A stretch of 32,860 nucleotides of DNA from Gammaproteobacteria bacterium (GCA_022822625.1 JAJEAV010000045.1:1-32860); one strand, 5' to 3'. Shown: positions 1-8,666, numbered from the stretch's first letter. Notes: generated by a model from the letters alone, not told the origin. Numbers and translations are program-made.

Positions 1-91
1 AGAAGTAAATCGTTGCAGTCAACACGCCGCTACTGCCCTGTAACCTGCTGGCTGTCAATGCAGCTGCTGGAGGCATTCCGGCAAACAACAT

Positions 92-262
92 GGCCGGAAT
101 ACACTCTGGCAGTCCGGTACCGATCATGCAGGCATTGCCACCCGGATGGTGGTTGAGAGACTGGTGAACGGGCAGGGAAAGCCCCGGCACGACCATGGAC
201 GTGAGAAACTCATCGAAAAAGTCTGGAAATGGAAAGAAGAATCAGGCGGAACCATCACGATT
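92..262 (+). pseudogene. valS: Decayed fragment of valyl-tRNA synthetase
   Basis: The frame starting at 92 reads a ValRS core segment: [15 protein letters not shown] at 98-142, followed by [21 protein letters not shown] and ESGGTIT (up to about 259). This matches the catalytic-domain stretch that follows the HIGH motif in ValRS, normally near residues 80-140 of a protein of about 900 residues. There is no start codon in frame: the frame is open from the stop at 41-43 but has no ATG before the internal one at 146. After GGTIT the expected RQLRRLG sequence is lost, although a degraded trace may continue in another frame (GSPD near 271-284). The piece is therefore a relic of a duplicated or displaced valS. 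An inverted repeat (75-82 with 93-100) sits at its left edge. Confidence 0.8.
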
Positions 263-418
263 TCACTTCCAGTGCCGGTAGCCCCGATTCCCATTTAAGG
301 ATTAGGGGTATATACCGCAGTTGCAATCGTTAAATTGCTCTCGATTTTCGGAAGGCAGGGACTCGATGCGGGTACTGTACCTGTCTGCGAATCTGTGCTC
401 AAGCATGAAGTTGTCAAG

Positions 419-1159
419 TCAACCAGTCCTGTTCTCAGCACAGATTTGCAGATATTCGGCGACCACATTCCTGATTCCATACTCGATACATTCGACGATC
501 AGGGCATGGCCAATTGAGACCTCGAGAATACTGCCTATCGCAAGAAATTCAGACAGGTTTTCGAGATTCAGGTCATGTCCGGCATTGACTCCGATGCTGG
601 CGAGCCGGGCAGCCTGAACAGCTTCACCATAGGCGGACAGTATTGTAAAGCGGTCATCCCCATGATAACTGCTGGCATAGAGTTCCGTATACAGCTCGAC
701 TCGGTCAGCACCAATTCTTGACGCCGCCTCAACCTGCAGAGGGTCCGGGTCCACAAACACGGAAGATCGGATACCGGCACCACGCAACCGATCCAGCACC
801 GGTACCAGTATTGATGATGAATTCTCGATATCCCACCCGTGATCAGAGGTAATTTGCTCTACGGTGTCAGGCACCAGTGTGCATTGATCCGGCTTGATCT
901 CGCATACCATATCGAGAAAATCCCGGGATGGATATCCCTCTATATTGAATTCGACCTGCTCACGAAATCTGCAAATTTCCGAGAGTGCCTCGACATCAGT
1001 ACGACGTGTGTGACGTTCATCCTGTCTCGGGTGAACAGTTATCCCACCAGCACCCAATGCCATGAATCGCTCGGCAAATTCAGTAACGCTCGGATAGTCC
1101 CTGCCCCGCGAATTTCTGAGCAATGCAATCTTGTTTAAATTTACGCTAAGCCGTGTCAT
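419..1159 (-). CDS. pdxJ: Pyridoxine 5'-phosphate synthase PdxJ
   Basis: PdxJ condenses 1-deoxy-D-xylulose 5-phosphate with 3-amino-2-oxopropyl phosphate to pyridoxine 5'-phosphate, the last ring-forming step of the DXP-dependent vitamin B6 pathway in the cytoplasm. The 246-residue product has the family hallmarks in order: VNLNKIALLRNSRG at the N-terminus, GGITVHPRQDERH, FNIEGYPS, CTLVPD, RVELYTE, GVNAGHDLNLENL and SIGHALI near the C-terminus. A longer frame upstream would use a TTG; the ATG at 1159 is preferred because it places MTRLSVNLNK at the usual N-terminus and overlaps the end of the preceding gene by 14 bases, which suggests translational coupling. It is the last gene of the leftward amine cluster. 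B6 supply is not an obvious need of a flavin-based amine pathway, so the link may be only transcriptional. Confidence 0.95.
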   Translation of the reverse strand: MTRLSVNLNKIALLRNSRGRDYPSVTEFAERFMALGAGGITVHPRQDERHTRRTDVEALSEICRFREQVEFNIEGYPSRDFLDMVCEIKPDQCTLVPDTVEQITSDHGWDIENSSSILVPVLDRLRGAGIRSSVFVDPDPLQVEAASRIGADRVELYTELYASSYHGDDRFTILSAYGEAVQAARLASIGVNAGHDLNLENLSEFLAIGSILEVSIGHALIVECIEYGIRNVVAEYLQICAENRTG

Positions 1160-1718
1160 CAATATGCCACAGGTCGATTTCCACGAATTCCGAGGCCTTC
1201 CAGTCCGGCGCAAAACCCAGTACTTTTGTTGTACTTCCCAGATTTGGATTGAACAGCCGATTATGCCAATATGCAGCCTGATACTTTGGGTCTGTTCCGG
1301 GAATGTCCCTCATCCGGCAGTCAATGGTATAACGCTGATTGCCCTGTTCAAAAACCAGACAACCCTCACCCGCCTTTGCCATTCGCTCAACAAAAGTACT
1401 CCCTGCAGGGTAGACTGCCACCATCTCATCAGAGAACTCTTCAGGAACTTGATAGTAGTACTCCGACAACAACTTGATTGCCTGTTGATAACGATCGGCA
1501 GGATCTTGGGTTTTCTGATAGATGTACTTGAATTGCCGAATCAAGTCGGTACTTTCGGATTTGACCGGAATCACGGTCACATCTCCGGCATCCTGATTCT
1601 TCACTATCAAGCGTGGACGCATACCGTGTGATGGTCTGCCCTGATCCTTGCGAACCGAGTATTGTCGAATTCTACATTGCCAGCGAATAAACTGTCTTCT
1701 TAATTCGTCTGGACTCAC
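1146..1718 (-). CDS. Conserved hypothetical protein in the amine cluster
   Basis: A 190-residue soluble protein of unknown function with no signal peptide or membrane segment. The N-terminal third is basic and aromatic (RRQFIRWQCRIRQYSVRKDQ), followed by a helical part rich in Gln and Tyr (FKYIYQK, LLSEYYYQVPEEF). The C-terminal half has a mixed pattern ending in FVEIDLWHIDD, with two Cys near the middle. The start shown is a GTG with no convincing ribosome binding site; an internal ATG at residue 33 is the alternative. It lies 100 bases after the 127-residue gene and overlaps pdxJ by 14 bases. Position suggests a role linked to the synthase-like subunits upstream or to B6, but nothing in the sequence proves this. 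I have the impression of similar sequences in alphaproteobacteria, which I could not check. Confidence 0.75.
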   Translation of the reverse strand: MSPDELRRQFIRWQCRIRQYSVRKDQGRPSHGMRPRLIVKNQDAGDVTVIPVKSESTDLIRQFKYIYQKTQDPADRYQQAIKLLSEYYYQVPEEFSDEMVAVYPAGSTFVERMAKAGEGCLVFEQGNQRYTIDCRMRDIPGTDPKYQAAYWHNRLFNPNLGSTTKVLGFAPDWKASEFVEIDLWHIDDTA

Positions 1719-1818
1719 TGTAGAACACGATTATCAATCACGGCCATGCCCGCAAAAGCAATATGCCGTTGACTGTCTATGGCTCCGCTTCACTATCGAG
1801 TAGAGAGCGGGAAATAAT

Positions 1819-2202
1819 TCAGAATTTTGAATAGGCCCGCATTAAATCAACCATTGGATGGGATTTCGACATTTGAAACTTGACCAGCAACTCGCGTGCG
1901 ATCATGTCCCGATCCTGTTGAGTGTCTGGCAGTTCAATGTCTTCCGGGATGGTCACCCAGCCGTTGATATTTCGATCGAATACCGCAGCACTACCCTCTT
2001 CATACCCCATGTGGACATCCTCGAGCCAATTCAGGTCAGACCAGCCCATGACCTCCATGTACTTTTTGAGAAAAGGTGGACATCGATCCATGTCTGGCAC
2101 CAGATTTACATCGTATCGATATCCGATATGCTGTCCGATATCCTTCTCGCGGTCGGAATCAAGACCATCTGATTCAAGATATCTGTCTATGTTTTCTGTC
2201 AT
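1819..2202 (-). CDS. Small acidic hypothetical protein after mgsC
   Basis: A 127-residue acidic soluble protein that I do not recognise. It has an excellent ribosome binding site (GGGAGGAA, 7 bases before the ATG at 2202) and starts only 30 bases after the FMN subunit gene, so it is almost certainly translated as part of the same operon. Visible features are an Asp/Glu-rich N-terminus, a central aromatic stretch (MGWSDLNWLEDVHMGY) and a helical C-terminus (LLVKFQM, VDLMRAYSKF). There are no paired cysteines, no signal peptide and no membrane segment. Its place directly behind the three glutamate-synthase-like subunits makes an accessory or assembly factor for that complex a reasonable guess. 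Confidence 0.8.
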   Translation of the reverse strand: MTENIDRYLESDGLDSDREKDIGQHIGYRYDVNLVPDMDRCPPFLKKYMEVMGWSDLNWLEDVHMGYEEGSAAVFDRNINGWVTIPEDIELPDTQQDRDMIARELLVKFQMSKSHPMVDLMRAYSKF

Positions 2203-2232
2203 CGGTTGTTCCTCCCCTAGAAGTGTGTCATG

Positions 2233-3558
2233 TCAGGATGACCCTACGGTATGCTGGGTTCCGGCAAGCGGAACCTGTGCGAGCGCCGAGGCCTCCATCG
2301 TCAATGCCGCCAGATCTTCCGGCTCAAGCGAATGAATATTGGTTTTCCCGCATGCACGGGCAAGCATTTGTGCCTCAATCGTCAGGGTATGCAAAAAGTT
2401 GTAAACCCGTTCTGCGGCATCATCAGGATTCAGGCGTTTTCGCAATTCCGGATCCTGCGTGGCAACCCCAACCGGACATCTTCCTGTGTGACAATGATAG
2501 CAATAACCGGCTTCAACGCCCATTTCCTTTTCAAAATCGGCTTCCGGTATGGCCTTGTTGCAGTTAAGGGCCATCAGAACCGAATGACCGATTGAAACTG
2601 CATCCGCTCCGAGTGCCAGCGCCTTGGCAACATCACCACCATTTCGAATACCACCGGCATAAACCAGCGAAATATCGCCGGACTTTCCCACATCTTCAAG
2701 AGCTCGTCGTGCCTGACGGATTGCCGCAATTCCGGGTACGCCCGTCTCCTCGGTTGCCAGGTGCGGTCCGGCACCAGTGCCCCCTTCCATGCCATCAATA
2801 TAGATCGAATCAGGCCCCGTCTTGGCAGCCATGCGCACATCATCGTAAACTCTCGCTGCACCCAGTTTCAGCTGAATGGGCACCTCTCCATTGGTAGCTT
2901 CACGAATTTCGTTTATCTTGAGAGCCAGATCATCCGGGCCCAGCCAGTCCGGATGGCGCGCCGGAGAACGCTGGTCAATCCCGGCCGGCAACGAACGCAT
3001 CTCGGCAACCTGATCGGTAACTTTCTGACCCATGAGGTGTCCGCCTAGTCCAACCTTGCATCCCTGACCAATAAAGAACTCCACACAGTCAGCAAGTCGA
3101 AGGTGGTTGGGATTGAAACCATAGCGTGACTGGATGCATTGATATATCCATTTTTCAGAATAGCGCCGCTCATCGGGAATCATGCCCCCCTCTCCTGAAC
3201 ATGTCGCAGTACCGGCCATGGTTGCACCTCTAGCCAGGGCAGTTTTCGCTTCGTAGGAGAGAGCACCAAAACTCATGCCGGTGACATAAACCGGGATATC
3301 AAGCACCAGTGGGCGCTTGGCCTTGGGACCGATCACCGTCTCGGTCAGGCATTTTTCACGATATCCTTCGATAACGAATCGCGTAAGCGTTCCGGGCAGG
3401 AAGGTCAAATCGTCCCAGGTCGGGATTTTCTTGAAGAGAGAAAAACCCCGCATCCTATACCGACCAAGCTCCGACTTGATGTGAATGTCATCAATCACCT
3501 CTGGTGGAAAGATAAAGCTTTTACCGAGGCGGTTGACATCTCTATTGAGTTTCGACAT
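2233..3558 (-). CDS. mgsC: FMN-binding glutamate-synthase-like subunit (MgsC/GlxD)
   Basis: This 441-residue protein corresponds to the FMN/Fe-S synthase domain of glutamate synthase as a separate subunit. In the N-methylglutamate pathway the MgsABC complex (EC 2.1.1.21) moves a methylamino group onto glutamate, with this subunit as the flavin catalytic part. Visible signatures are GMSFGALS (residues 94-101), GTATCSGEGGM, a (beta/alpha)8 barrel with IYIDGMEGGTGAGP and YAGGIRNGGD, and a cluster-binding segment with C353, C356 and C361 just before PVGVATQDP, like the 3Fe-4S site of glutamate synthase. The ribosome binding site is AGAGGAA before the ATG at 3558. It sits between the GXGXG subunit gene and two hypothetical genes. 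Methylamine specificity is inferred from the cluster; glutamate-synthase-like activity with another amine is possible. Confidence 0.88.
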   Translation of the reverse strand: MSKLNRDVNRLGKSFIFPPEVIDDIHIKSELGRYRMRGFSLFKKIPTWDDLTFLPGTLTRFVIEGYREKCLTETVIGPKAKRPLVLDIPVYVTGMSFGALSYEAKTALARGATMAGTATCSGEGGMIPDERRYSEKWIYQCIQSRYGFNPNHLRLADCVEFFIGQGCKVGLGGHLMGQKVTDQVAEMRSLPAGIDQRSPARHPDWLGPDDLALKINEIREATNGEVPIQLKLGAARVYDDVRMAAKTGPDSIYIDGMEGGTGAGPHLATEETGVPGIAAIRQARRALEDVGKSGDISLVYAGGIRNGGDVAKALALGADAVSIGHSVLMALNCNKAIPEADFEKEMGVEAGYCYHCHTGRCPVGVATQDPELRKRLNPDDAAERVYNFLHTLTIEAQMLARACGKTNIHSLEPEDLAALTMEASALAQVPLAGTQHTVGSS

Positions 3559-3585
3559 GAATTTTTTCCTCTTGGACGGTGTTGA

Positions 3586-4425
3586 TCAAAGAACCAGCTT
3601 TTTCTCGGTCGGTTCGAGATTGTCATAATTCCACAGCTGTTTTCCAGCCACAAATTTCTTCATGTTGGAAATGCCACATACAGGCTCAATATCGTACATG
3701 CCGAGTTTGTCGGTTAGCCATTTGAGCTCGTTTTCGGTCATCTCGCCGGGTACGCAGTCAACACCCAGATCTTCGACTTCACCACCAACATAAATTGTTC
3801 CGTCGTACATCGAATCACCAAGATTCTTGCCGGCATCGCCGCAGATAACCATCCGCCCCCGCTGCATCATGAATCCGGAAAATGCCCCGCTGCGACCTCC
3901 GATAATGATGGTTCCGCCCTTCTGGTCAATTCCTGTTCTGGATCCGACATCGCCCCGGCAAATCAGGTCTCCGCCACGCATGGCCGCTCCGAATGTAGAA
4001 CCGGCATTTTGCTCAATAAGCACGGTACCGGCCATCATGTTTTCTGCACAGGACCAGCCGACCCGGCCACTGATGTGTATATTCGGCCCGTCAATCAACC
4101 CACAACCGAAATATCCGAGACTGCCGGCAAAATTCAGTTTCAGACGATTGAGAATGCCTACGCCCAGTGCATGCTTGGCCTGGGGATTATTGACGGTAAT
4201 CGATCCGACACCCTGTTGCATCAACTCGCGGATTTTCAGGTTGACTTCGGTTGACGACATGGGCTCTGCATCAAACTCTGCATGATTTTCGAAATCAACA
4301 TCGAACGACCAGGGATAGGTATAGTTCTCTTCCTCGCTGGCACTGAAGAACCGTTGTTGGGTTCGACCAGCCAGCTGCTCGGTATGCAGCCCCATGTCAT
4401 GGGATTTATGCATTATGCTTGCCAT
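3586..4425 (-). CDS. mgsB: GXGXG-domain glutamate-synthase-like subunit (MgsB/GlxC)
   Basis: A 279-residue protein made mostly of the right-handed beta-helix (GXGXG) domain found at the C-terminal end of the glutamate synthase large chain. Repeated glycine turns are visible throughout (GSLGYFGCG, GRVGWSC, GAAMRGGD, GGTIIIGGRSG, GDAGKNLGD, YVGGEVEDLG). In MgsABC-type complexes it is a structural subunit that brings the amidotransferase and FMN subunits together. About 75 N-terminal residues precede the helix, making it longer than the roughly 230-residue homologues I would expect. The ATG at 4425 has GGAGAGGTGA in front of it and lies inside the end of the amidotransferase gene (13-base overlap), a sign of coupled, stoichiometric translation. 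The FMN subunit gene starts 27 bases later. Confidence 0.87.
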   Translation of the reverse strand: MASIMHKSHDMGLHTEQLAGRTQQRFFSASEEENYTYPWSFDVDFENHAEFDAEPMSSTEVNLKIRELMQQGVGSITVNNPQAKHALGVGILNRLKLNFAGSLGYFGCGLIDGPNIHISGRVGWSCAENMMAGTVLIEQNAGSTFGAAMRGGDLICRGDVGSRTGIDQKGGTIIIGGRSGAFSGFMMQRGRMVICGDAGKNLGDSMYDGTIYVGGEVEDLGVDCVPGEMTENELKWLTDKLGMYDIEPVCGISNMKKFVAGKQLWNYDNLEPTEKKLVL

Positions 4426-5348
4426 ACTTTCACCTCTCCGTGATATGGGTCCCAGGTCTCGATTTCATTTGGGAAAATACTGCGGATTGCGACTTCTTCG
4501 GAAGCAAGGCCCACAAAGTCATCGCTCTCGTAAAGAACCATCGGCTTGGCGGCCATGACATCCTTGGCCATGCCCAGTTGATCCGAAGTTGCAACCAGAT
4601 AGGTAAAAACGCCATCGAGTTCGTCAACTGAGCGAATCATCGCCGACTCGAGATCTTCGTTGTCAGCCATGCAGTCAGCGATAAACACCGCAATCAATTC
4701 CGAATCGCAGTTCGACATGAATCGATGTCCACGCCTCTCCATTTCCCTGCGCAGGGTCCAGTAGTTCGTCAGTTGACCATTGTGGACGACCGATACATCA
4801 CTGAACGGGTATGCCCAGTACGGATGCGCGGATCGTATATCGACATCCGACTCGGTGGCCATGCGTGTATGACCGATCGCATGCGTACCCTGAAAGCTTC
4901 GCAATGAATACTGATCGGACACGGTCTCGGCATCACCCAGGTCCTTGACTAGTTCAAGCGCCTTTCCGATTGAGAGAATTTCGACCCCATCAATGTCCTC
5001 CAGATAGTCAGCGAGATTGCGCATATTGCCACTGAATCGAAATACATAGCGCCAGGAATACTCTGTCGCCGAGTCAGCCACTTCAATGGAAGCACCGAGT
5101 TCCGCCAGTCTTGCGTCGGCCTGCTGTTTGCGCTTGCGGATAATGTCCTGCATTCCAAAGCCCTTATCCATGTCCTCCTGTTCCGCAGCCTTGAAACGCA
5201 GCACATACTGATCGGGAGTGGCATTGCCATACAATGCAAAACCCGTCGAATCGGGGCCTCGATGCTTTAGCGACTGGAGCATGGACGTCATTTCTGCTCC
5301 GATGTCCGAACTGTTTCCGCGGTGTATCAATCCTGCAATACCACACAT
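4413..5348 (-). CDS. mgsA: Class II glutamine amidotransferase subunit (MgsA/GlxB)
   Basis: A 311-residue Ntn-type amidotransferase, normally the part that hydrolyses an amide (glutamine, or gamma-glutamylmethylamide in this pathway) and passes the amine to the synthase subunits. The start is set by MCGIAG at 5348: Cys2 becomes the N-terminal nucleophile after Met removal. A longer TTG start upstream would bury it and is rejected. Further motifs are KHRGPDSTG, GHTRMATES, HNGQLTNYW and SNCDSEL, the usual class II set. GAGG lies 8 bases before the start. The gene follows the ligase gene by 96 bases and overlaps the GXGXG gene by 13. It has only the amidotransferase domain, so activity requires the two following subunits. 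Confidence 0.9.
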   Translation of the reverse strand: MCGIAGLIHRGNSSDIGAEMTSMLQSLKHRGPDSTGFALYGNATPDQYVLRFKAAEQEDMDKGFGMQDIIRKRKQQADARLAELGASIEVADSATEYSWRYVFRFSGNMRNLADYLEDIDGVEILSIGKALELVKDLGDAETVSDQYSLRSFQGTHAIGHTRMATESDVDIRSAHPYWAYPFSDVSVVHNGQLTNYWTLRREMERRGHRFMSNCDSELIAVFIADCMADNEDLESAMIRSVDELDGVFTYLVATSDQLGMAKDVMAAKPMVLYESDDFVGLASEEVAIRSIFPNEIETWDPYHGEVKVWQA

Positions 5349-5444
5349 ATATATTGTCCTCAATCAGTGATCAAAATGTTTACTGCCGTATCGACCCAAT
5401 CAACCGTGGGTCTGGCACCGAATGCATAATTTCCAGATACAGGT

Positions 5445-6941
5445 TCAGGGCAGACAATCCAGATAGGTATCCATATCCCAATCGGTTACCGTTGACATGA
5501 ATTTCTCCCATTCATCATTCTTGTACCAGTGATAAACCTTATACATCTCACCGGGCATGGCCGACTTGATGACTTCATCCTGCTCAAGCTTGGCCAATGC
5601 ATCGCCCAAGGACATCGGAAGCTTCTTGACCTGCTTGCCGGCTTCCATGGCCTCATAGATATTTCGTTCTTCCGGCTCACCCGGGTCAAGGTTATTGCTG
5701 ATTCCATCATCAAACGCCTTGAGCAAGGCCGCACCCATCAGATACGGATTCACCATGGAATCAACGGCTCGATACTCGAAACGTCCTGGTGCGGAGACCC
5801 GCATGCCGGTGGTTCGATTTTGATAACCCCAGTCTGCGAAGACCGGTGCCCAGAATCCAGTATCCCACAAGCGCCGATAGGAATTAACGGTTGAGCAGCC
5901 AATTGCCGTCAGGGCTCCCAAGTGAGCCATTACTCCACCCACAGCCTGCAATCCAATCTTGCCGGGTTTTTGCGGGTCGTCGGTGTCGGGCATGAAAGTG
6001 TTGTCACCACCTTCCAGATAACTGAAACTGTCCTCAAGTCCCGGTAGCGACTGCATGCCAAGCGGGTTGACTTTTTCGACACCACCGGTCCACAACGACA
6101 GGTTGTGATGGCATCCCGATGCTGATACACCCATGAATGGCTTGCTCATGAAACAGGCAATCAGGTCATGCTCACGCGCTACCTGTGCACAGATTTGCCG
6201 ATAGGTCGACAAGCGGTCGGCATTGCGCAATACATCGTCGAACTGCCAGTTCAATTCCAGCTGGCCCGGGGCATCCTCATGGTCCCCCTGAATCATGTCA
6301 AGACCCATTTCCCGAGCATAGGTAATTGTCTGCATGGACACCGGACGCAAGGATTCAAACTGATCGATATGATAGCAGTACGGGTTGGAATAGCCCCCAT
6401 CCGGTTTGCCGTCTGCGCCGCGCTTTAACCACATCATTTCAGGTTCAGTACCGGCGCGCAAATGCAGCCCGTTATGCTTGGCCTTGAATTCCTCGTGGAT
6501 GATGCGTAGATTGCCACGACAATCCGATTCGAGATGACCGCCCGGGTTTTCTCTCTCCTCGCGGTTTCTGAAACAGGTACAGTAAACGCGGGCAACGCGC
6601 TTGTCCCACGGCAATTGGCAAAACGTCTCCGGGTCGGGAATCCCGACCAGTTCGGCAGCTTCCGGACCGTATCCGATATAACTGCCGTGACGGTCAATGA
6701 ACAGGTTGGCGGTGGAACCGTACACCAGCTGGAACCCTCGCTCGGCTGACCGCTCCCAGTGGTCTGCAGGGATACCCTTGCCGACAATACGGCCGGTTAC
6801 GGAAATAAACTGGTAATAAATGTATTCGATTCCCAGTTCGTTGATTTTTTCACGAACCTGTTTGACGAGATCCGCCCGACCCGGTTGATTGACATGACGT
6901 TCCAGATCAGTTGAATCCCGTGATTTTGAATTTTCGGCCAT
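5445..6941 (-). CDS. Glutamine-synthetase-family ligase, probably gamma-glutamyl(methyl)amide synthetase
   Basis: A 498-residue ATP-dependent ligase of the glutamine synthetase superfamily. In GmaS/GlnT-type enzymes it couples glutamate with methylamine to give gamma-glutamylmethylamide. Active-site segments visible are GTEPEMM (166-168 acidic pair), HEDAPGQLEL (221-230), GCHHNLSLW (277-285), the STVNSYRRL arginine region and GRFEYRAVDSMVNPYL near 400. It is longer than the roughly 440-residue GmaS proteins; about 20 extra residues lie before the N-terminal beta-grasp domain and others are inserted inside. The ATG at 6941 has TGGAG at good spacing. It stands between the FAD oxidoreductase gene and mgsA, the arrangement expected for the pathway. 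Plain glutamine synthesis, or gamma-glutamylation of another amine (as in isopropylamine degradation), cannot be excluded. Confidence 0.85.
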   Translation of the reverse strand: MAENSKSRDSTDLERHVNQPGRADLVKQVREKINELGIEYIYYQFISVTGRIVGKGIPADHWERSAERGFQLVYGSTANLFIDRHGSYIGYGPEAAELVGIPDPETFCQLPWDKRVARVYCTCFRNREERENPGGHLESDCRGNLRIIHEEFKAKHNGLHLRAGTEPEMMWLKRGADGKPDGGYSNPYCYHIDQFESLRPVSMQTITYAREMGLDMIQGDHEDAPGQLELNWQFDDVLRNADRLSTYRQICAQVAREHDLIACFMSKPFMGVSASGCHHNLSLWTGGVEKVNPLGMQSLPGLEDSFSYLEGGDNTFMPDTDDPQKPGKIGLQAVGGVMAHLGALTAIGCSTVNSYRRLWDTGFWAPVFADWGYQNRTTGMRVSAPGRFEYRAVDSMVNPYLMGAALLKAFDDGISNNLDPGEPEERNIYEAMEAGKQVKKLPMSLGDALAKLEQDEVIKSAMPGEMYKVYHWYKNDEWEKFMSTVTDWDMDTYLDCLP

Positions 6942-7027
6942 CAGATTACTCCATTAGGCAATGGGTGAATAGTTTGGTTGACAAGTTTGAACCGTGGACA
7001 GTGATAATAACAGTGGAAGCCGGAAAA

Positions 7028-8368
7028 TCAACTCCATGGAAATGGGCTGTTGGAAACCGGATGCAGCTTTCCTTCCGCATATCTTGAAAAGCGAAATGGC
7101 TTCATTAATTCGCTTTCCTCGCCCAGCAACTCTTCAGCAACCAGCTTTCCCACCCCGATCATCTTGTATCCATGATTGGAGTCGGCAAGGAAGTAGCAGT
7201 TCTCCCGAAAAGTATCAAAGACCGGGAAGCTATCCGGGGTAAAGGCGCCAATGCCGCCAGATGGAACATTGCGATATTTGGGTGTCTGTCCTTCGAATCG
7301 ACGCTGACAATGAGCCAGCGCAGAAGTCCACATGTGTACGAAGTCATCGCCCACGATGAAATCCGGAGAGTCGACGCCGTAGGGATCAACCTGCACATCG
7401 TCAGGATTGTTTTGAACCTTGTAGGGTGCCGCACCTCCCTGAATACCATTGAAATGAAAATCAGGTTTGTAGTAGATTCCCCACATCTGATCGGTAATCA
7501 GGCTTCCATCGACATCCGAGTATAGCGGCTGGTCGGAATCTACATGGATGACCGGGGGGAAATCCCCGTTATTGGTTTTCTGCAGCTCGGGATCAATCCC
7601 CAGGGTTCCCTCTTGCAGGGACCAGTACACCCACATCGGAATATCCCTGTGCACGGTACCGTTTGACCGAATATCAACGGTTGCTGGTAACTCGAGCATG
7701 TCCCAGATGGTTTTCGCCCACGGGCCGGCAGCCACGATCAACTGCTGGCATTCAATATCGCCCTTGTCGGTATTTACTGTATTTACTGCACCGGACCCAT
7801 TGGCTGACTTGAATCCGGTTACCGCAACTCCGGTCAGAATCCTGACTCCCAATGCTTCGGCCTTGCCAGCCAGACCGTAGAGAGAATGGGTATTATTGGC
7901 ATATCCGCCCTTTTTCTCATGCAGGACCGAGGTGATTCCCTTAGCTTGCCAGTCGTTGAACAGGCCCTTCATGTAGTCCATTGAGGATTTTTCCCCATCA
8001 ACGAAAACGGATTCATAGCCGATATCGTGCTGTTGTTCGGCAATGGATGCGACATCTTCAAACATGCAGTCCGGACTGATCTGCATATATCCGACCGGAT
8101 GATAACTGAATGCTTCCATGTCACTTTCCCATACCTCAACGCACTGGGCCATGAGCTCGCGCATCGCTGGCTGAAAATAATTATTGCGGACTACTCCACA
8201 GGCAATGCCGGAAGCCCCGGCACCGATTGCGGTCTTGTCAAGCACCAATATACTCTTGCTGTCTGCCTGTCCTCGTGCGGCCAACCTTGCGGCCAGATGA
8301 TAGGCCGTACTCAGGCCATGAATGCCTGCACCGATGATCAGATAATCAACATTGGAAGGAATAGCCAT
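7028..8368 (-). CDS. FAD-dependent amine/amino-acid oxidoreductase (DadA/sarcosine-oxidase-beta-like)
   Basis: A 446-residue flavoprotein of the DAO fold. An N-terminal FAD-binding motif (IIGAGIHGLSTAYHLA, residues 11-26) is followed by ASGIACGVVRNNY, where the flavin usually contacts the chain. The C-terminal part has GGIGAFTPDSFPVFD and NHGYKMIGVGKLVAEELLG, the second FAD-contact region of sarcosine or glycine oxidase relatives. There is no signal peptide, so it acts in the cytoplasm. It is the promoter-proximal gene, 87 bases before the ligase gene and divergent from the GntR regulator; AGAGG precedes the ATG at 8368. By position it is the likely oxidant of the pathway product (N-methylglutamate to glutamate plus formaldehyde), replacing the heterotetrameric MgdABCD enzyme. 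The substrate is inferred, not seen. Confidence 0.85.
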   Translation of the reverse strand: MAIPSNVDYLIIGAGIHGLSTAYHLAARLAARGQADSKSILVLDKTAIGAGASGIACGVVRNNYFQPAMRELMAQCVEVWESDMEAFSYHPVGYMQISPDCMFEDVASIAEQQHDIGYESVFVDGEKSSMDYMKGLFNDWQAKGITSVLHEKKGGYANNTHSLYGLAGKAEALGVRILTGVAVTGFKSANGSGAVNTVNTDKGDIECQQLIVAAGPWAKTIWDMLELPATVDIRSNGTVHRDIPMWVYWSLQEGTLGIDPELQKTNNGDFPPVIHVDSDQPLYSDVDGSLITDQMWGIYYKPDFHFNGIQGGAAPYKVQNNPDDVQVDPYGVDSPDFIVGDDFVHMWTSALAHCQRRFEGQTPKYRNVPSGGIGAFTPDSFPVFDTFRENCYFLADSNHGYKMIGVGKLVAEELLGEESELMKPFRFSRYAEGKLHPVSNSPFPWS

Positions 8369-8411
8369 GGTTCAACCTCTACGCACGCCAAAAAACAACC
8401 AGTCTGGATTT

Positions 8412-8503
8412 AACTATGGTTCAAGTCAATACTGGGCATATTAGCAAATTACAACTCACGTTAGTATGATCTTTGCATGATTTGCAGCTCCTTGACCATA
8501 GTT
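8412..8503. promoter_or_regulatory. Inverted ACTATGGTnCAAG pair in divergent control region
   Basis: AACTATGGTTCAAG at 8412-8425 and CTTGACCATAGTT at 8491-8503 are inverted copies differing by one base. They are spaced about 80 bases centre to centre in the 350-base region between the FAD oxidoreductase gene and the gntR gene. A half copy, ATGGTTCAA, overlaps the oxidoreductase start codon (8367-8375). The TGGT/ACCA core resembles half-sites of GntR-family operators. Paired sites at this spacing could allow looping or separate control of the two divergent promoters. Binding is inferred. Confidence 0.45.
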
Positions 8504-8576
8504 GTTGCGGAATTGCATGTAAAAACGGTCCCGATTGATTTAAAACGATCTTGCATTTACTCTAATGGTACTTTTC

Positions 8577-8585
8577 TGGTATGAT
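8577..8585 (+). promoter_or_regulatory. Candidate extended -10 for the gntR gene
   Basis: TGG followed by TATGAT (8577-8585) fits an extended -10 element (TGnTATAAT type). No clear -35 lies 17 bases upstream. Transcription from here would leave a leader of about 125 bases before the gntR ATG, containing the palindrome at 8667-8691. The surrounding DNA is A+T rich. Confidence 0.3.
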
Positions 8586-8666
8586 ATGGTCTTTGCACTG
8601 ATATACCAAATTTCTACCATTCACCTGTTTTGTTGATTTATCGTGTATCGAATCCATACCAAAATA

